Positions 21,721-33,632 of a DNA stretch of 64,000 nucleotides are shown here, piece after piece; position 1 is the first letter of the stretch; each line of letters starts with the position of its first letter. Where the stretch lies: positions 68,711,523 through 68,775,522 of the forward strand of contig CM057228.1 in the NCBI GenBank assembly GCA_029891385.1, written 5' to 3'. The DNA comes from Erythroxylum novogranatense. Lineage: Eukaryota > Streptophyta > Magnoliopsida > Malpighiales > Erythroxylaceae. A program made the position numbers and the translations under genes. The notes under the pieces are model-generated. The model was not told the origin of the DNA. It worked only from the letters and a program-made list of their open reading frames with translations, and did no database searches.

Positions 21721-24700
21721 TGTTGGACCCCGAACTTTTGGTGAAAATTAGAAATATTAAAATGAATTTAAATGAGACAGAAAGTTGTGAGAAAATTTAT
21801 GAATTTAAGAAAATTTGATGAATTTAAGAAAAATTTATGAGAAAAGAATTGTTTAGTTTTGATGACTTCAATATTTGAGTCGATTTGTATGGGTTATGAA
21901 AGTTTAAGAGAATGAGTTGATTTGAAATGGAAGTTGAAAATTGAGAAATAAAGAGAAAAGTGTAAAAATTTGAAGAATTAAGAAAAGTTTGACTTTTTGG
22001 GGTTAAAAGTTGACTTTTGATTTAGGCCAAATTGGAGAAAATGATCTTCATGAAACTCTTAGCTTATGTTAAGAGTTTTCCGTCGCCATAAAGTTTGATA
22101 TTTTTCGATATCGGGAGTAAAAGTTATGATCAGTCAAAGTTTGTTTTGTAAAAAAAAAAAAAGACCATAAGTGTATATTTGCGTGTGCTCGACTTTGAGG
22201 CCACTCGTCATACGAATTTAGTCTGAATTGAAATAAGTGGTCTTCATGAAAGTTGTATCTTGTTTATCAGTCTTTTCGACACTATAAAGTATGCAATTTT
22301 TCGATGTGGGAATTGGAAGATATGAATTTTGAAAGTTTGGACTTTGTTTAGGTGATGTTTGACAGGGCAGTAACTTTGACTAGGTTTTTGACCCCTTTAG
22401 AGAGGGAATTGATTTTTGAGTTCTTCATGGAAGTGGTAAAGCTTCCTTTGATCTTTTTATTGATTCTAAATTTGTCAAATTTGGATTTCGAAATCAAGAG
22501 TTACGATTTTTGGAAAATTCGATTATATATGTATAATTGAGATTCTGTTCTTTTACTTTTGATCAGACCCTTTTTTCAATTTTTTGTTTATAATTCTTCC
22601 GTCCGACATCCGATTGATTCGATTTTTGAAGCGTTGGATTCCTAAGATAATTAATTTCATTTTCATGGAAAATTATGAAGTTTAGGAGATTAAATGGAAA
22701 GAGATTGATGGAACCAAAGTGAGAGAATTGATTAAAGGTTATGAGTTAGATAATTTTCTGAACACGGTTCAGTATTTTGCGAAATTCGGGAGCTATAGAG
22801 ATCCAATTGAACTGATTCTTTTTGAAAAATAAAATTGAGACATGGTGCTATAAATCATGTGAAGGGATCGAATTCCAATTTGCTCCCTAAGATTGTCAAT
22901 TTTGGATTGAAGTTGGGTTATTGTTCAGTCTCGGATTATAATGAGCTGAACAAGTATTTTGGCCATAAACTTTTCGTTTCTGAACCGATTTGAGCGTTTT
23001 CAGTGGCGTTGAAAACTTAAGACATCGAGGAAAATTTTTCAAGAAGAAAGTTTTGTCAAATTATGTCATTTACCTGTCCAAAATTTGGAAGCAAGATGGT
23101 TGTTTTTAAAATGAAATGTGCAGGGGCCGATTTGGAACATCACTTAAAAGGGTTAAGGTTTAGGCTTATATGTAAGGGCTTGTTGGTCCCTTTTTCTCCT
23201 TAAATGAAACACCAAGAGCTGATGTCGTTTTGGAGAGAAAAGAAGCAGCAGAAAGTCGAAACATAAGCAGAAGAAGAGAAGAAGAAACGATAAAGAGAAA
23301 GAGAAGAAGAAGAAGAAGACAAGCATGAAGGTCAGTTTTTATGGGTCTTCTAAGGGGTTTTTGTTGCTTCTTTAAGAGGGAAAAGAGAGAACAAAAATGA
23401 AAAAGAGAAGAGAGGAGAGAAGCATTCGGATGAGAGAAGAAGAAGAAGATTATCGTGAGATGCTGGGGTTTTCGATTTTGTTAACTTTTAAGAGTGATTT
23501 TACGTGGGATTCAAGAGGAAAAACATGAGAGAAGATGAAAGCTTGCTTATGGAGGTCAAGTGCCGAAAATAGAGGAGAGAGTAGGTAAGAGTTGATTTCG
23601 AAATTTGAGGTTTTAGTGAGATTTTTAGTTAATTGGCTTAAGATTGATATGGGTTTTTGAATTATGAAGTTAATTTTGATTATTATGCTTTAAGTGAGGT
23701 TTAATTTTGGAAAATTGTGATTAGGGTTTATGTTAATTTGGGGATTTTCGAAATTATTAATTTAGATAGCTTAGAAATATGATCAATTGGTGAATTCCTA
23801 AGTTAATTTGAGTAATTATGTATTTATGATGCTGAATTTGGATATTTGTGGTTTAGGAAAATTTAATTTAGAAGAAAGAGGAAAGGATTGGAGAAATTGA
23901 GGATTAGGATGAGCTTCAAACATCGATTCGAGGTGGGTATCATATTTATATTTTGATTTATAAGCCATATATGAGTTTTCAAAAATTAAAGAAAGCAAAA
24001 CTTAGGTTTTGATAAATTATTGTTTTTGTAAATGGTTGCAACTTATGATTAATGTTTGAAAATTTCGATTTTTCGAAGGAGAAAAGTTATTGCTGTAAAA
24101 TGATTCTGATACTTGAGAATTTTTGTTGTTTAAATGATTGGACAATTGTTATGGAAATGTTTGGTTGATGTTGTAAATGATATTGAGCTTGAATATGATA
24201 AAGGTTTGAAAAATTATGATTTCCGATTAGTTTTAAGAGCGTTTATAAAATATGGTTTTATGTAAATGTTTGAAAACTTGTGATTTCCGCATAAATTCGG
24301 AAGTGTTTAGAAAATATTGTTTATGGAAATATTTGAAAATTTTGATTCCCAAAAATGCTTTGAAATTGTCTAGAAAATGGTTTATGCAAATGCTTGAAAA
24401 TTTATGATTTCTGAATACTTTCGGAATTAGTTAGAAAATATTGTTTATAAAAGTGGTTGAAAGATTACGATTTCGAATATCTAATGTTTATAAAAGTATT
24501 TTAAAATTATGATTTCGACATTGTTTATAAAAGTGTTTGAAAAGTTTATGATTTCGAACTTGTTTATAATAATGTTTCACAAAATGCGTTTGAAATTGTT
24601 TAGAAAATAAGGTTTATTTAAATGTTGAAAAGTAAGATTTTCGAAAGGCGTTTGAAATTGTTTAGAAATGTTGGTTATGTAAATGTTTGAAGTCTTTGAT

Positions 24701-27060
24701 CTTCGTATGATTAGATTCCTTACTTTTGAAATGGTTTTAGAAATTGTTTTAAGAAATTATACAAGTTTTAAATGTTTGATAAATTAAGAAAATTTCTGAA
24801 GTTTCGAAAAAAAAGACACATAGGTTCAATTTCTTGTTTTCAAAGGATTTGGGAGATTGATTGAAAAATTGAGAAATTATTGAATTTTATTATTCCCGAA
24901 TGTTTTGGAAAAGGGTTACGAATTTTTAAAACGAATTGAGAAATGAAGAAAGATTTTGCAGTTCATTTCAGTGATTTGGGTTTAAGAAATCGCGTAAATT
25001 GTTAAATTCGTTATTTTCTACGAATTTGATAGGTTATGAAAATGTTTTCGGAATGTTTTTACGAAAATACAAGATTAATGAAAAATTATGTTTTTGAATA
25101 AATTGAAAAAAATTGAACAATGTGCTTTATGAATCTGCATACGTTTGATTTATGTTTTAAAGAAATAACTTGCATTCATTGTTCTGATTTTGATCTATAC
25201 GTGATTAAATTGCTGAATTGAGTTTGAATATGTTTATTGATGTGATATGTGAATATGTAAGCTATGTGAATATGTGAATGTGTCTATTATGACACAGTAT
25301 GAAAAGTTTGAAAATCAAGATTTCTGAAAAGCGTCTTTGGGCAATCCGAATTTTCGATTTCGAATTATGTGTATTATGTGGGTTTGGTGAGGTCCCCTCC
25401 GTAAGAGTCAGTGCACTGTCTCCCTCTGATAGCCTTCTCCCGACTGCCCGCAAGTGGCTTAGGATTTTCGATTTCGGGCTCCCCTCCGTTCACGGCTGCA
25501 CAGAACCGCTATGCGGGAATGTGCGGTACGTTCTATTAGGATCGACCCAAACCATTTGATGTGTTATGTGTTTTGTTTTGTTTATGTTTATGATGCATTC
25601 ATGTTTTCAAAATTGTGCTTAATTTGGAAGAACAATTGTAAGATTTTTAGAAATGAGTTTTGAAATTGTGAGAATTTTAGAAATTGATTAAAAATGTTTT
25701 GAATAATTTGAAAGGCCTAAGAACTAAGTTTTGAAATTCTTGTTACTGAGAAATGTTTATAAATGATAAACATTTTTACGAAATGATTTTTGCTTATTTT
25801 TTAGTATAAATATGTTATCCACGGAGTGAAAGCTCACCCCCCTTTCATCCTCATCTCCAGGTTTTCGAGCAGGAGATCGGATGGAAGACGATCATGACTT
25901 TAGTTCGATTTGTGCATGTTCTGTATTTATGTGTAAAGTTTGATGTTAGCATATTCTTTTCGGATTGTAAATAAATGCTGAAATTAAGTATGGAATTGAG
26001 TTTATGTAAGATTATGGAATTGGATGATGTAAGTAAACTATGGATTTATGTATTGAAATTGAGATATAAGTTTGTATATGTTTATGGAATATGAATTGTG
26101 AATGTATATCAATATGATTGGATTGTGTTCGGATTGGATTAGGAATTATGATTGGGTTGTATGTGTATGTGAATAAGTTTGTATGATTATAGATTATGGC
26201 ATAGGAACATGATTGTTCTGGATTTTGGATTGAATTATGGATTTGGATATTGAGTTAAAATATGAATGGGGAATTTGAATGGAATTGAGATATTGAATGT
26301 GATTTGGGATTAAATGATGAATTTGTATACTAAATTGAGAAACGAATATGAGTTAAATCAGGATAAAGTGTTTTAGATATAAGATTGCGTTTGTTTATGC
26401 TGAGATCCCGGGCGGAGGGTCCGGTGGATTTTGATGATTTTGTGGTTGTTTGGGAAAATTTAAAAGTGTTTATTTTACCATTTACAGCTTTTGGGTTAGT
26501 TCAATTGCAGTTGTTATGCTGCCGAAATTTCGTTAAATTGTTTAAAAGATGAATTTTGGGATTGTTTGCCTGTATAAAAAGTTTGTATGATTTGAGAATT
26601 GGGTTGAGGATAATTTCCAAGAAAAAGGAAATTAGATTGCCTTGCATGAGTTTGATTTATGAGTAAAAAATATATATTATACCCGTTTTGGAATGTATTA
26701 AGGATTCCCAACGCTGAACGTTTAGTTTGTCTATAAGAATTATTTTTGGATGTCGGATTTGTGTTCGCTTCGTTTAAGCGATTCGATTTGCTTCGATTCG
26801 TTTACTTTGATTTGTCCGCCTTCGATCTGTTTCGATTTCCTATTCGCTTCCGATTTACATCCGCTTGATTGCAATTCGTTTTTGTTTCCGTTTGCCTTTC
26901 ATTGTTTCCATGCGCGTTTGCTACCTCCGCTTTTGATTACATCCGTTCTCGCGTTGTCGTTCTTTGTCCTTCTGTTTTTCGTTTCTGAAAGTTTTCGTTC
27001 GCTTTCGTTTTTTTTTTTGCTTTTCCGATTGGGATCCGGTTTCGAGATTGGGTTCCAACA
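21721..27060 (+). mobile_element. LTR 3 of the giant-LTR element (5340 bp)
   Basis: This is the best preserved copy: start TGTTGGACCCCGAAC, end GGGTTCCAACA, followed at once by the duplication AAGAC (27061-27065). It carries all blocks of LTR 1. These are the tandem array at 24200-24705, the GC-rich block at 25405-25458, the pyrimidine tract with CTCCAGG at 25833-25862, AATAAA at 25970-25975, and the TTCG-rich end at 26740-27050. A short GAA-rich microsatellite lies near 23270-23330. Confidence 0.9.
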
Positions 27061-27065
27061 AAGAC
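27061..27065. repeat. Right target-site duplication AAGAC
   Basis: This is the exact repeat of 10849-10853. It joins LTR 3 back to the interrupted copia sequence. Confidence 0.9.
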
Positions 27066-28501
27066 GCTCCAATCAGAAAGGCCCGAAAAGTTAAAAATAT
27101 CACCAAGATTATTGACCTTACGACAACAAGAACAAAAGAAGCAGAAAGTTCTTATTCTTGGTGGAGATTTTGAGTGTAAGAAGGAGCAAGAGCAACAATA
27201 GTAGTCTACCAAATCAATTGTCTCTTTCCCTCAAATTCAATAAGCACAATCATCTGGAGAGACAGATATAAAAAGGAAGTTAGTATTTGAGAAGAGGAAG
27301 CCTCAACAATAACGCTCTTCTAAACTAGCAGAAGAACAAAAGAAGATGAAGCTTATTCAGAAGAAGGTTTCTTCATCTGATGTTCTACAGAAGAAACAGA
27401 TTGTTGAATACTAGCTAGTACCTTACAACCCTCCTCAACCAATAAAGAACAAAGATTTGAAAATGAAGGTCATAGAAGAATCAACACCGGATCATAACAG
27501 AAGTTCAATTATCATCAGAGAACCTTCTAAACAGACAGTTAAGGTTCAAGTTGAGCCTATAGTAGTAAATGATCAGACGATAAATCTTCTAACACCTGAA
27601 GAACGAAGACTATATAGTATTCTGCAAGATGAAAATTCAAAACAATATCCATTGAAGATTACGAAAGATCGTTATGCAATTTATCTGGTAATAAGTAGAA
27701 GGACAATCAAGATTGTACCAGATGTACAACCTAGACGTCCAACACCCGTAATAAATGAAGGAAAATGTAAAAAAATGTTTCTTGAAAAACATGAAGATGA
27801 TCTTACAGAAGAATAGATTCAAGTGGCAGTGAAGAACATAGACAATGTATGTCATGCAGCTCATCCTGTAGTTATCTATATAGCACATCACATATCAAGG
27901 GCATCGGGAAGTCAATTTGGAGCATCTACTAAAGACGAAAGTTTCAAGGTAGTTGGTACAATATCAGAAGGAAGGTACAAAAGTATCACAATTGAAGTAT
28001 CAATTTTAACTTAGAAACCTTTGTGCATTTAATCATTCATTTCAAGCCCTTAGGTTTTATACCTTTAGTTAAAAATGTTTTACACCTTCTAGGGCAACCA
28101 ATTTACAAATTATCCAGACCTGAGGATCTTGATATCCCTGAAGGAAAACAACCCTTCAAATTATCAATCAAAATTATAGAATTAGATAATTCACCTAGAA
28201 AACCATATGTTGTGGAACATACTCATCCACTTAGTGAAATGCTACAAGATGCTATTGTTAATTCGGAGTTCTTAAAGAATTTCATCAAATGGACTGAAGT
28301 TATTCACAAGTAGACAGAAGCTCAGGAAGCCTTAGCTAAAAACATTGAGAAAATTAATACTAAGGTTGAAGAACTAGGTGATGCAGTGGGTGATCTTCAT
28401 AAGGAAATAGCATATCTACGTGTTTAAATAGAAGAAGACCTCAAGACTATCCACATTGATATTCAACATATGTATTCTGAAATTTTGAAGAGTCTAAAAT
28501 G
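27061..28501 (+). pseudogene. SIRE-like copia third ORF remnant, second part with coiled coil
   Basis: This continues the frame broken at 10853. The longest parts are 27457-27816 (contains INLLTPEERRLYSILQDE), 27823-28014 in the same frame after one stop, and 28023-28313 in a shifted frame. After another stop the text runs TEAQEALAKNIEKINTKVEE then ELGDAVGDLHKEIAYLRV, a heptad-like pattern typical of a coiled coil, up to about 28501. SIRE-type copia elements carry an extra gene of unknown role after pol, with coiled coils near its end. That comparison is from family knowledge and is my inference here. No membrane segment is obvious. The next features are the polypurine tract and 3' LTR. Confidence 0.62.
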
Positions 28502-28687
28502 AATTATCTTTTTGATTAATAACAAATATGGGGAGAAAAGTGGAGAACATTAGAAATAATACATTAGAAAGCATTCATTGTATATTTTATTTATATCTTA
28601 TTGTATATCTTATGCATATCTTATATATCTTGCTTTATTCGTCTGAATATTATTTTATCTTCTAATATTCGATTATTTGTTATCATC

Positions 28688-28699
28688 AAAAGGGGAGAT
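28688..28699 (+). other. Polypurine tract of the SIRE-like copia element
   Basis: AAAAGGGGAGAT lies directly before the 3' LTR that begins TGTTAAGTC. It would prime plus-strand DNA synthesis. Confidence 0.88.
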
Positions 28700-29704
28700 T
28701 GTTAAGTCAATAAGACTTCACTTCTTCTATTAATTTTGATGAAAATCAAATAATAATAATCATAAAAGTGTGTGAATTGTTTTGATGAATTTGTTAAGTG
28801 CGCAAATAAATATAAGTGACACAAATTGTCAATTCAAGATGATACTTAAGTAAAAGCTGAATAAGACAAAGCGCCTTATATGGATCAGATGAAGTGCGAA
28901 GTGCTTGGTTTAAGACACCAGACGAAGTATAACACCAGACGAAGCATACGAGATGAAGCATAATATCAGACGAAGCTTATGAAATCTATACAAGAAGATG
29001 AAATTGAAAAATATTCTAGAACATCAGTTAGTTAGTTATAGTTGGTTACAGGACTCAACTAATAACGGTTTTTAGAAGATTCAACAAATAGATTTCTCGA
29101 AGAAGATAGTTGAAGATTTAGGTTATAAATATTAGTTATAGTTGTAAATTAAAAATACAAGAGAGAAAAGGAAATCTTATTGTACACAACATACTTAGAG
29201 AAACTCTGTATTCAAGTGCTAGTGCTCACACAAAAAATATTCTGAGAAAAGAAAGAAAGAAAGAGAGCAAATGCATCTATAACGTGAAGCTCAAATAATA
29301 TCTTTTCAAGTAAAACAAAGGCTAGAGACTGGAGAGGCTAAGGAAGCTGATAAAGAATACTTTGTGAGAGAGACTTAAAGAGGCTCTACAAGTGTAGAAA
29401 TAATACTTGTAACATTGACGGATATAGTGAAATCTCATACAAACTCTGAGGACTGAACGTAGCCTAAGGTTAAGGGTGAATCAGTATAAATCACGGTGTC
29501 ATATTCTCTAACTCTTATCTCTTTAATTTCTTGTTGTTAGAAGAACAGATAATAATTTTCACTGTTGCATTACTCACCAAATTAAGTGAATTGGTTTGTA
29601 ATAGTCTGAATTTGTAAATAAAATCAAGAAGATTTCAAAGATTAATATCTTAGACGATTTAACACAATTCACCCCCACCCCTTTTTGGGATTTCTATATT
29701 AACA
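28700..29704 (+). mobile_element. 3' LTR of the SIRE-like copia element (1005 bp)
   Basis: It starts TGTTAAGTC and ends TATTAACA, giving perfect 6-bp inverted ends TGTTAA/TTAACA. It follows a good polypurine tract. A C-rich stretch (ACCCCCACCCC, 29671-29681) lies near the right end. The 5' partner is not in the window: the element's left side is lost at about 2851, so the LTR pair cannot be compared for age. Confidence 0.85.
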
Positions 29705-31017
29705 AGTGATTTACTTCACCCTCACCCCTTAAATTAGACCCTCACCCCTTAAATTAGTTTTGTAGGCTATCTATTAATTAAATATGAAATTATTTTTAAT
29801 AGCTAAGCTATATTGTTAACAAATTGAGGAGGAAAGCCATAAGCCTACAATTGGTGTAAGATAAAACTCCAGTCTAACGAGTCAAACGCTTTTTAAAGAT
29901 AAATTTTAATGACATAATTCTTCGTATTGTAATAATTCCTTAGTATGTATCATACCATTAAAACATTATCTTAAGTTTTCTTCCTAAACTTTAGATTTTA
30001 AGTTCCTAATTAAATTTTACTCAAACCCATACCCCCCGCTTGATATTCCAAAACCAAATGAACCTCCTCATCTATAGACTTAACTTATAATGTTATGGAA
30101 CCAATTATGCAAGGATCAACAAATTTGGATCATGTATTAGAACTAAGTTCCCTAGTTGCATTCTTCTAACTTGTAACAAACTTTTATAACACTAGCTAGG
30201 AATTCTTAATATAATTCTTTCAATTTATGGCTTAAATTTGTTATGTAAAGGCATCTTAGTTGAAATAGGGACTGTAAGATAATTTATAGGTGGTTTAATA
30301 GCTTTCATCCCTATTATGCTCTTAAAGATAATGACAATAACTATGGCTCCCCTGGAAATAATTTTTAACTCTTCTAGTGTTAACAACAAATCCTTAGAGA
30401 TATTTGAATGTTCATAAAGCTAGAATTTGTATGCACACTAAGGTACAATATGCCTTAGAGAAGAAATGAGGTCATCTATAAAAGATAGCTATTTTCAAGT
30501 ATTTATATTCTATGTGGAACTTGAACTTCTTTTTCTGGACATATCCCCTTCTTAATCAAGCTTATCAACACCTCTATGATGATACTGAGGAGGAAAAGGA
30601 ATAAAGGATTCCTTTACATTTTCCCCCTCACCCCTTAAATTAGTTTTGTAGGCTCTCTATTAATTAAAACCCTATGTGAAATTATTATTTTAAAGATAAA
30701 TTTTAATGACATAATTCTTACTACAATTCTTCCTATTGTAATTCCTTAGTATTTCTCATACCATTAAAATATTATCTCAAGTTTTCTTCGTAAACTTTAG
30801 ATTTTAAGTGCCTAATTGAAGTTTGTTTGAACCCATTCCTATAATTCTTCCTATTGCAATTCCTTATTATGTATCATACCATTAAAACAATATCTCAAGT
30901 CCCCACCCCCCCCCCCCGATATTCCAAAACCAAATGAACCCCCATCTATAGACTTAACTTATACTCTTATGGAACCAATTATGCAAGGATCAATAAATTT
31001 GTATCATGTATTAGAAC

Positions 31018-33632
31018 TAAGTTCCCTAGTTGCATTCTTCTAACTTGTAACAAACTTTTATAACACTAGCTAGGAATTCTTAATATAATTCTTTCAATTT
31101 ATGGCTTAAATTCATTATGTAAAGGCATCTTAGTTGAAATAGGGACTCTAAGATAATTTAAAGGTTTCTATGAACACTAAGGTACAATATGCCTTAGAGA
31201 AGAAATGAGGTCATCTATAAAAGATAGCTATTTTCAAATATTTGTATTTTATGTGGAACTTGAACTTTTTTTCTGGACATATCCCCTTCTTAATCAAGCT
31301 TATCAACACCTCTATGATGATACTAAGGAGGTAAAGGAATAAAGGATTCCTTTATATTAACACCCTCACCCTTTAAATTAGTTTTGTAGGCTCTCTATTA
31401 ATTAAAACCCTATATGAAATTACTGTTTTAAAGATAAATTTTATTGACATAATTCTTACTACAATTCTTCCTATTGTAATTCCTTAGTATTTTCATACCA
31501 TTAAAACATTATCTCAAGTTTTCTTCCTAAACTTTAGATTTTAAGTGCCTAATTAAAGTTTGCTCAAACCCATTCTCCCCACACACACACACACACACAC
31601 AAAATGAACCTCCTAATCTATAGACTTAACTTATACTATTATGGAACCAATTATGGAAGGACCAAAAAACTTGGATCATGTAATAGAACTAACTTCCCTA
31701 GTTGCACTCTTCTAACTTGTAACAAACTTTTATAATACTAACCAGGGAATTCTTAATTTAATTCTTTCAATTCATGGCTTAAATTCATTATGTAAAGGCA
31801 TCTTAGTTGAAATAGGGACTCTAAGATATTTTAAAGGTGGTTTAATAACTTTCATCCCAGTTATGCTCTTAAAGATAATGACAATAACTAACAGCAAATC
31901 CTTAGAGATATTTGAATGTTCATAAAGCTGGAATTAGTATGCACACTAAGGTACAATATGCTTTAGAGAAGAAATGAGGTCATCAATAAAAGATAGTTAT
32001 TTTCAAATATTTGTATTTTATGTGGAACTTAAACTTCTTTTCTAGACATATCCCCTTCTTAATCAAGCTTGTCAATGCATGTATGATGATAGTGAAGAGG
32101 TAAAGGAATAAAGGATTCCTTTATATTAGTCCCCTCAACCCTTAAAATTAGTTTTGTAGGCTCTCTATTAATTAAAACCCTATGTGAAATTATTGTTAGT
32201 AGCTAAGCTATCTTGTTAACAAATTTAGGAGGAAAGCCATAAGCCTACAATTGGTGTAAGATAAAACTCCAGTCTAATGAGTTAAAGGCTTTTTAAAGAT
32301 AAATTTTAATGACATAATTCTTACTACAATTCTTCCTATTGTAATTCCTTAGGATTTCTTATAGCATTAAAACATTATCTCAAGTTTTCTTCCTAAACTT
32401 TAGATTTTAAGTGCCTAATTAAACTTTAGATTTTAAGTTCCCTAGTTGCATTCTTCTAACTTGTAACAAACTTTTATAACACTAGCTAGGAATTCTTAAT
32501 ATAATTCTTTCAATTTATGGCTTAAATTCATTATGTAAAGGCATCTTAGTTGAAATAGGGACTCTAAAATAATTTAAAGGTTTCTATGAACACTAAGGTA
32601 CAATATGCCTTAGAGAAGAAATGAGGTCATCTATAAAAGATAGTTATTTTCAAATATTTATATTTTATGTGGAACTTGAACTTTTTTTCTGGACATATCC
32701 CCTTCTTAATCAAGCTTATCAACACCTCTATGATGATACTGAGGAGGTAAAGGAATAAAGGATTCCTTTATATTAACACCCTCACCCTTTAAATTAGTTT
32801 TGTAGGCTCTCTATTAATTAAAACCCTATATGAAATTACTGTTTTAAAGATAAATTTTATTGACATAATTCTTACTACAATTCTTCCTATTGTAATTCCT
32901 TAGTATTTCTCATACCATTAAAACATTATCTCAAGTTTTCTTCCTAAACTTTAGATTTTAAGTGCCTAATTAAAGTTTGCTCAAACCCATTCCTCCCCCC
33001 CTCCCACACACACACACACAAAATGAACCTCCTAATCTATAGACTTAACTTATACTATTACGGAACCAATTATGGAAGGACCAATAAACTTGGATCATGT
33101 AATAGAACTAAGTTCCCTAGTTGCACTTTTCTAACTTGTAACAAACTTTTATAATACTAACCAGGGAATTCTTAATTTAATTCTTTCAATTCATGGCTTA
33201 AATTCATTATGTAAAGGCATCTTAGTGGAAATAGGGACTCTAAGATATTTTAAAGGTGGTTTAATAACTTTCATCCCTGTTATGCTCTTAAAGATAATGA
33301 CAATAACTAACAGCAAATCCTTAGAGATATTTGAATGTTCATAAAGCTGGAATTAGTATGCACACTAAGGTACAATATGCTTTAGAGAAGAAATGAGGTC
33401 ATCAATAAAAGATAGTTATTTTCAAATATTTGTATTTTATGTGGAACTTAAACTTCTTTTCTAGACATATCCCCTTCTTAATCAAGCTTGTCAATGCATG
33501 TATGATGATAGTGAAGAGGTAAAGGAATAAAGGATTCCTTTATATTAGTCCCCTCAACCCTTAAAATTAGTTTTGTAGGCTCTCTATTAATTAAAACCCT
33601 ATGTGAAATTATTATTAGTAGCTAAGCTATCT
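31018..33632. repeat. 1.42 kb tandem duplication within the LINE array
   Basis: Copy 1 runs about 31018-32433 and copy 2 starts about 32434. The offset is constant (31378 to 32794; 32148 to 33567). The join near 32428-32435 is abrupt: the run ending ACTTTAGATTTTAAG passes straight into TTCCCTAGTTGC. Copy 2 continues past the solo LTR to about 37835. Similarity between copies is much higher than among the older units. Confidence 0.75.
33628..33632. repeat. Target-site duplication TATCT, left side of solo LTR
   Basis: TATCT is repeated at 37617-37621. The undisturbed paralogous site at 32207-32211 has a single TATCT followed by TGTTAACAAATT, which proves the insertion point. Confidence 0.93.

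Larger units (their letters stand above)
10854..27060 (+). mobile_element. Giant-LTR non-autonomous gypsy-type element, LTR-internal-LTR-internal-LTR
   Basis: This is a single insertion bounded by AAGAC on both sides. It holds three LTRs (10854-16219, 17096-20844, 21721-27060) separated by two internal regions of 876 bp each. Both internal regions start with a primer-binding site complementary to initiator tRNA-Met and end with a polypurine tract, and neither has a convincing reading frame. The last internal codon-like bases before the tract (AATTTCGATGACGAAATTCT at 21685-21704) match the end of the Tekay-type pol at 41199-41215 and 52589-52610. It therefore appears derived from a Tekay chromovirus that lost all genes. 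It resembles a large retrotransposon derivative (LARD), except that its internal part is far shorter than its LTRs. It must depend on enzymes made by another element. Confidence 0.85.
29705..33632 (-). repeat. Tandem array of LINE reverse-transcriptase fragments
   Basis: Units of about 650-890 bp repeat head to tail. The shared phrase TTAGTTTTGTAGGCT starts at 29754, 30640, 31378, 32148, 32794 and 33567. On the minus strand they read as broken LINE RT. Motifs include NYVIKIYL then KAFDSLDWSFILHQL (first unit, about 29910-29835), LSFIDDLISS (from the usual F-A-D-D motif) and VPISTKMPLHN with IERI, the C-terminal part of plant L1-type RT. Stops and shifts are everywhere. A (CA)n microsatellite sits at the same place in two units (31579-31600 and 33005-33020). 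The array continues after the solo LTR at 37617. Confidence 0.8.
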
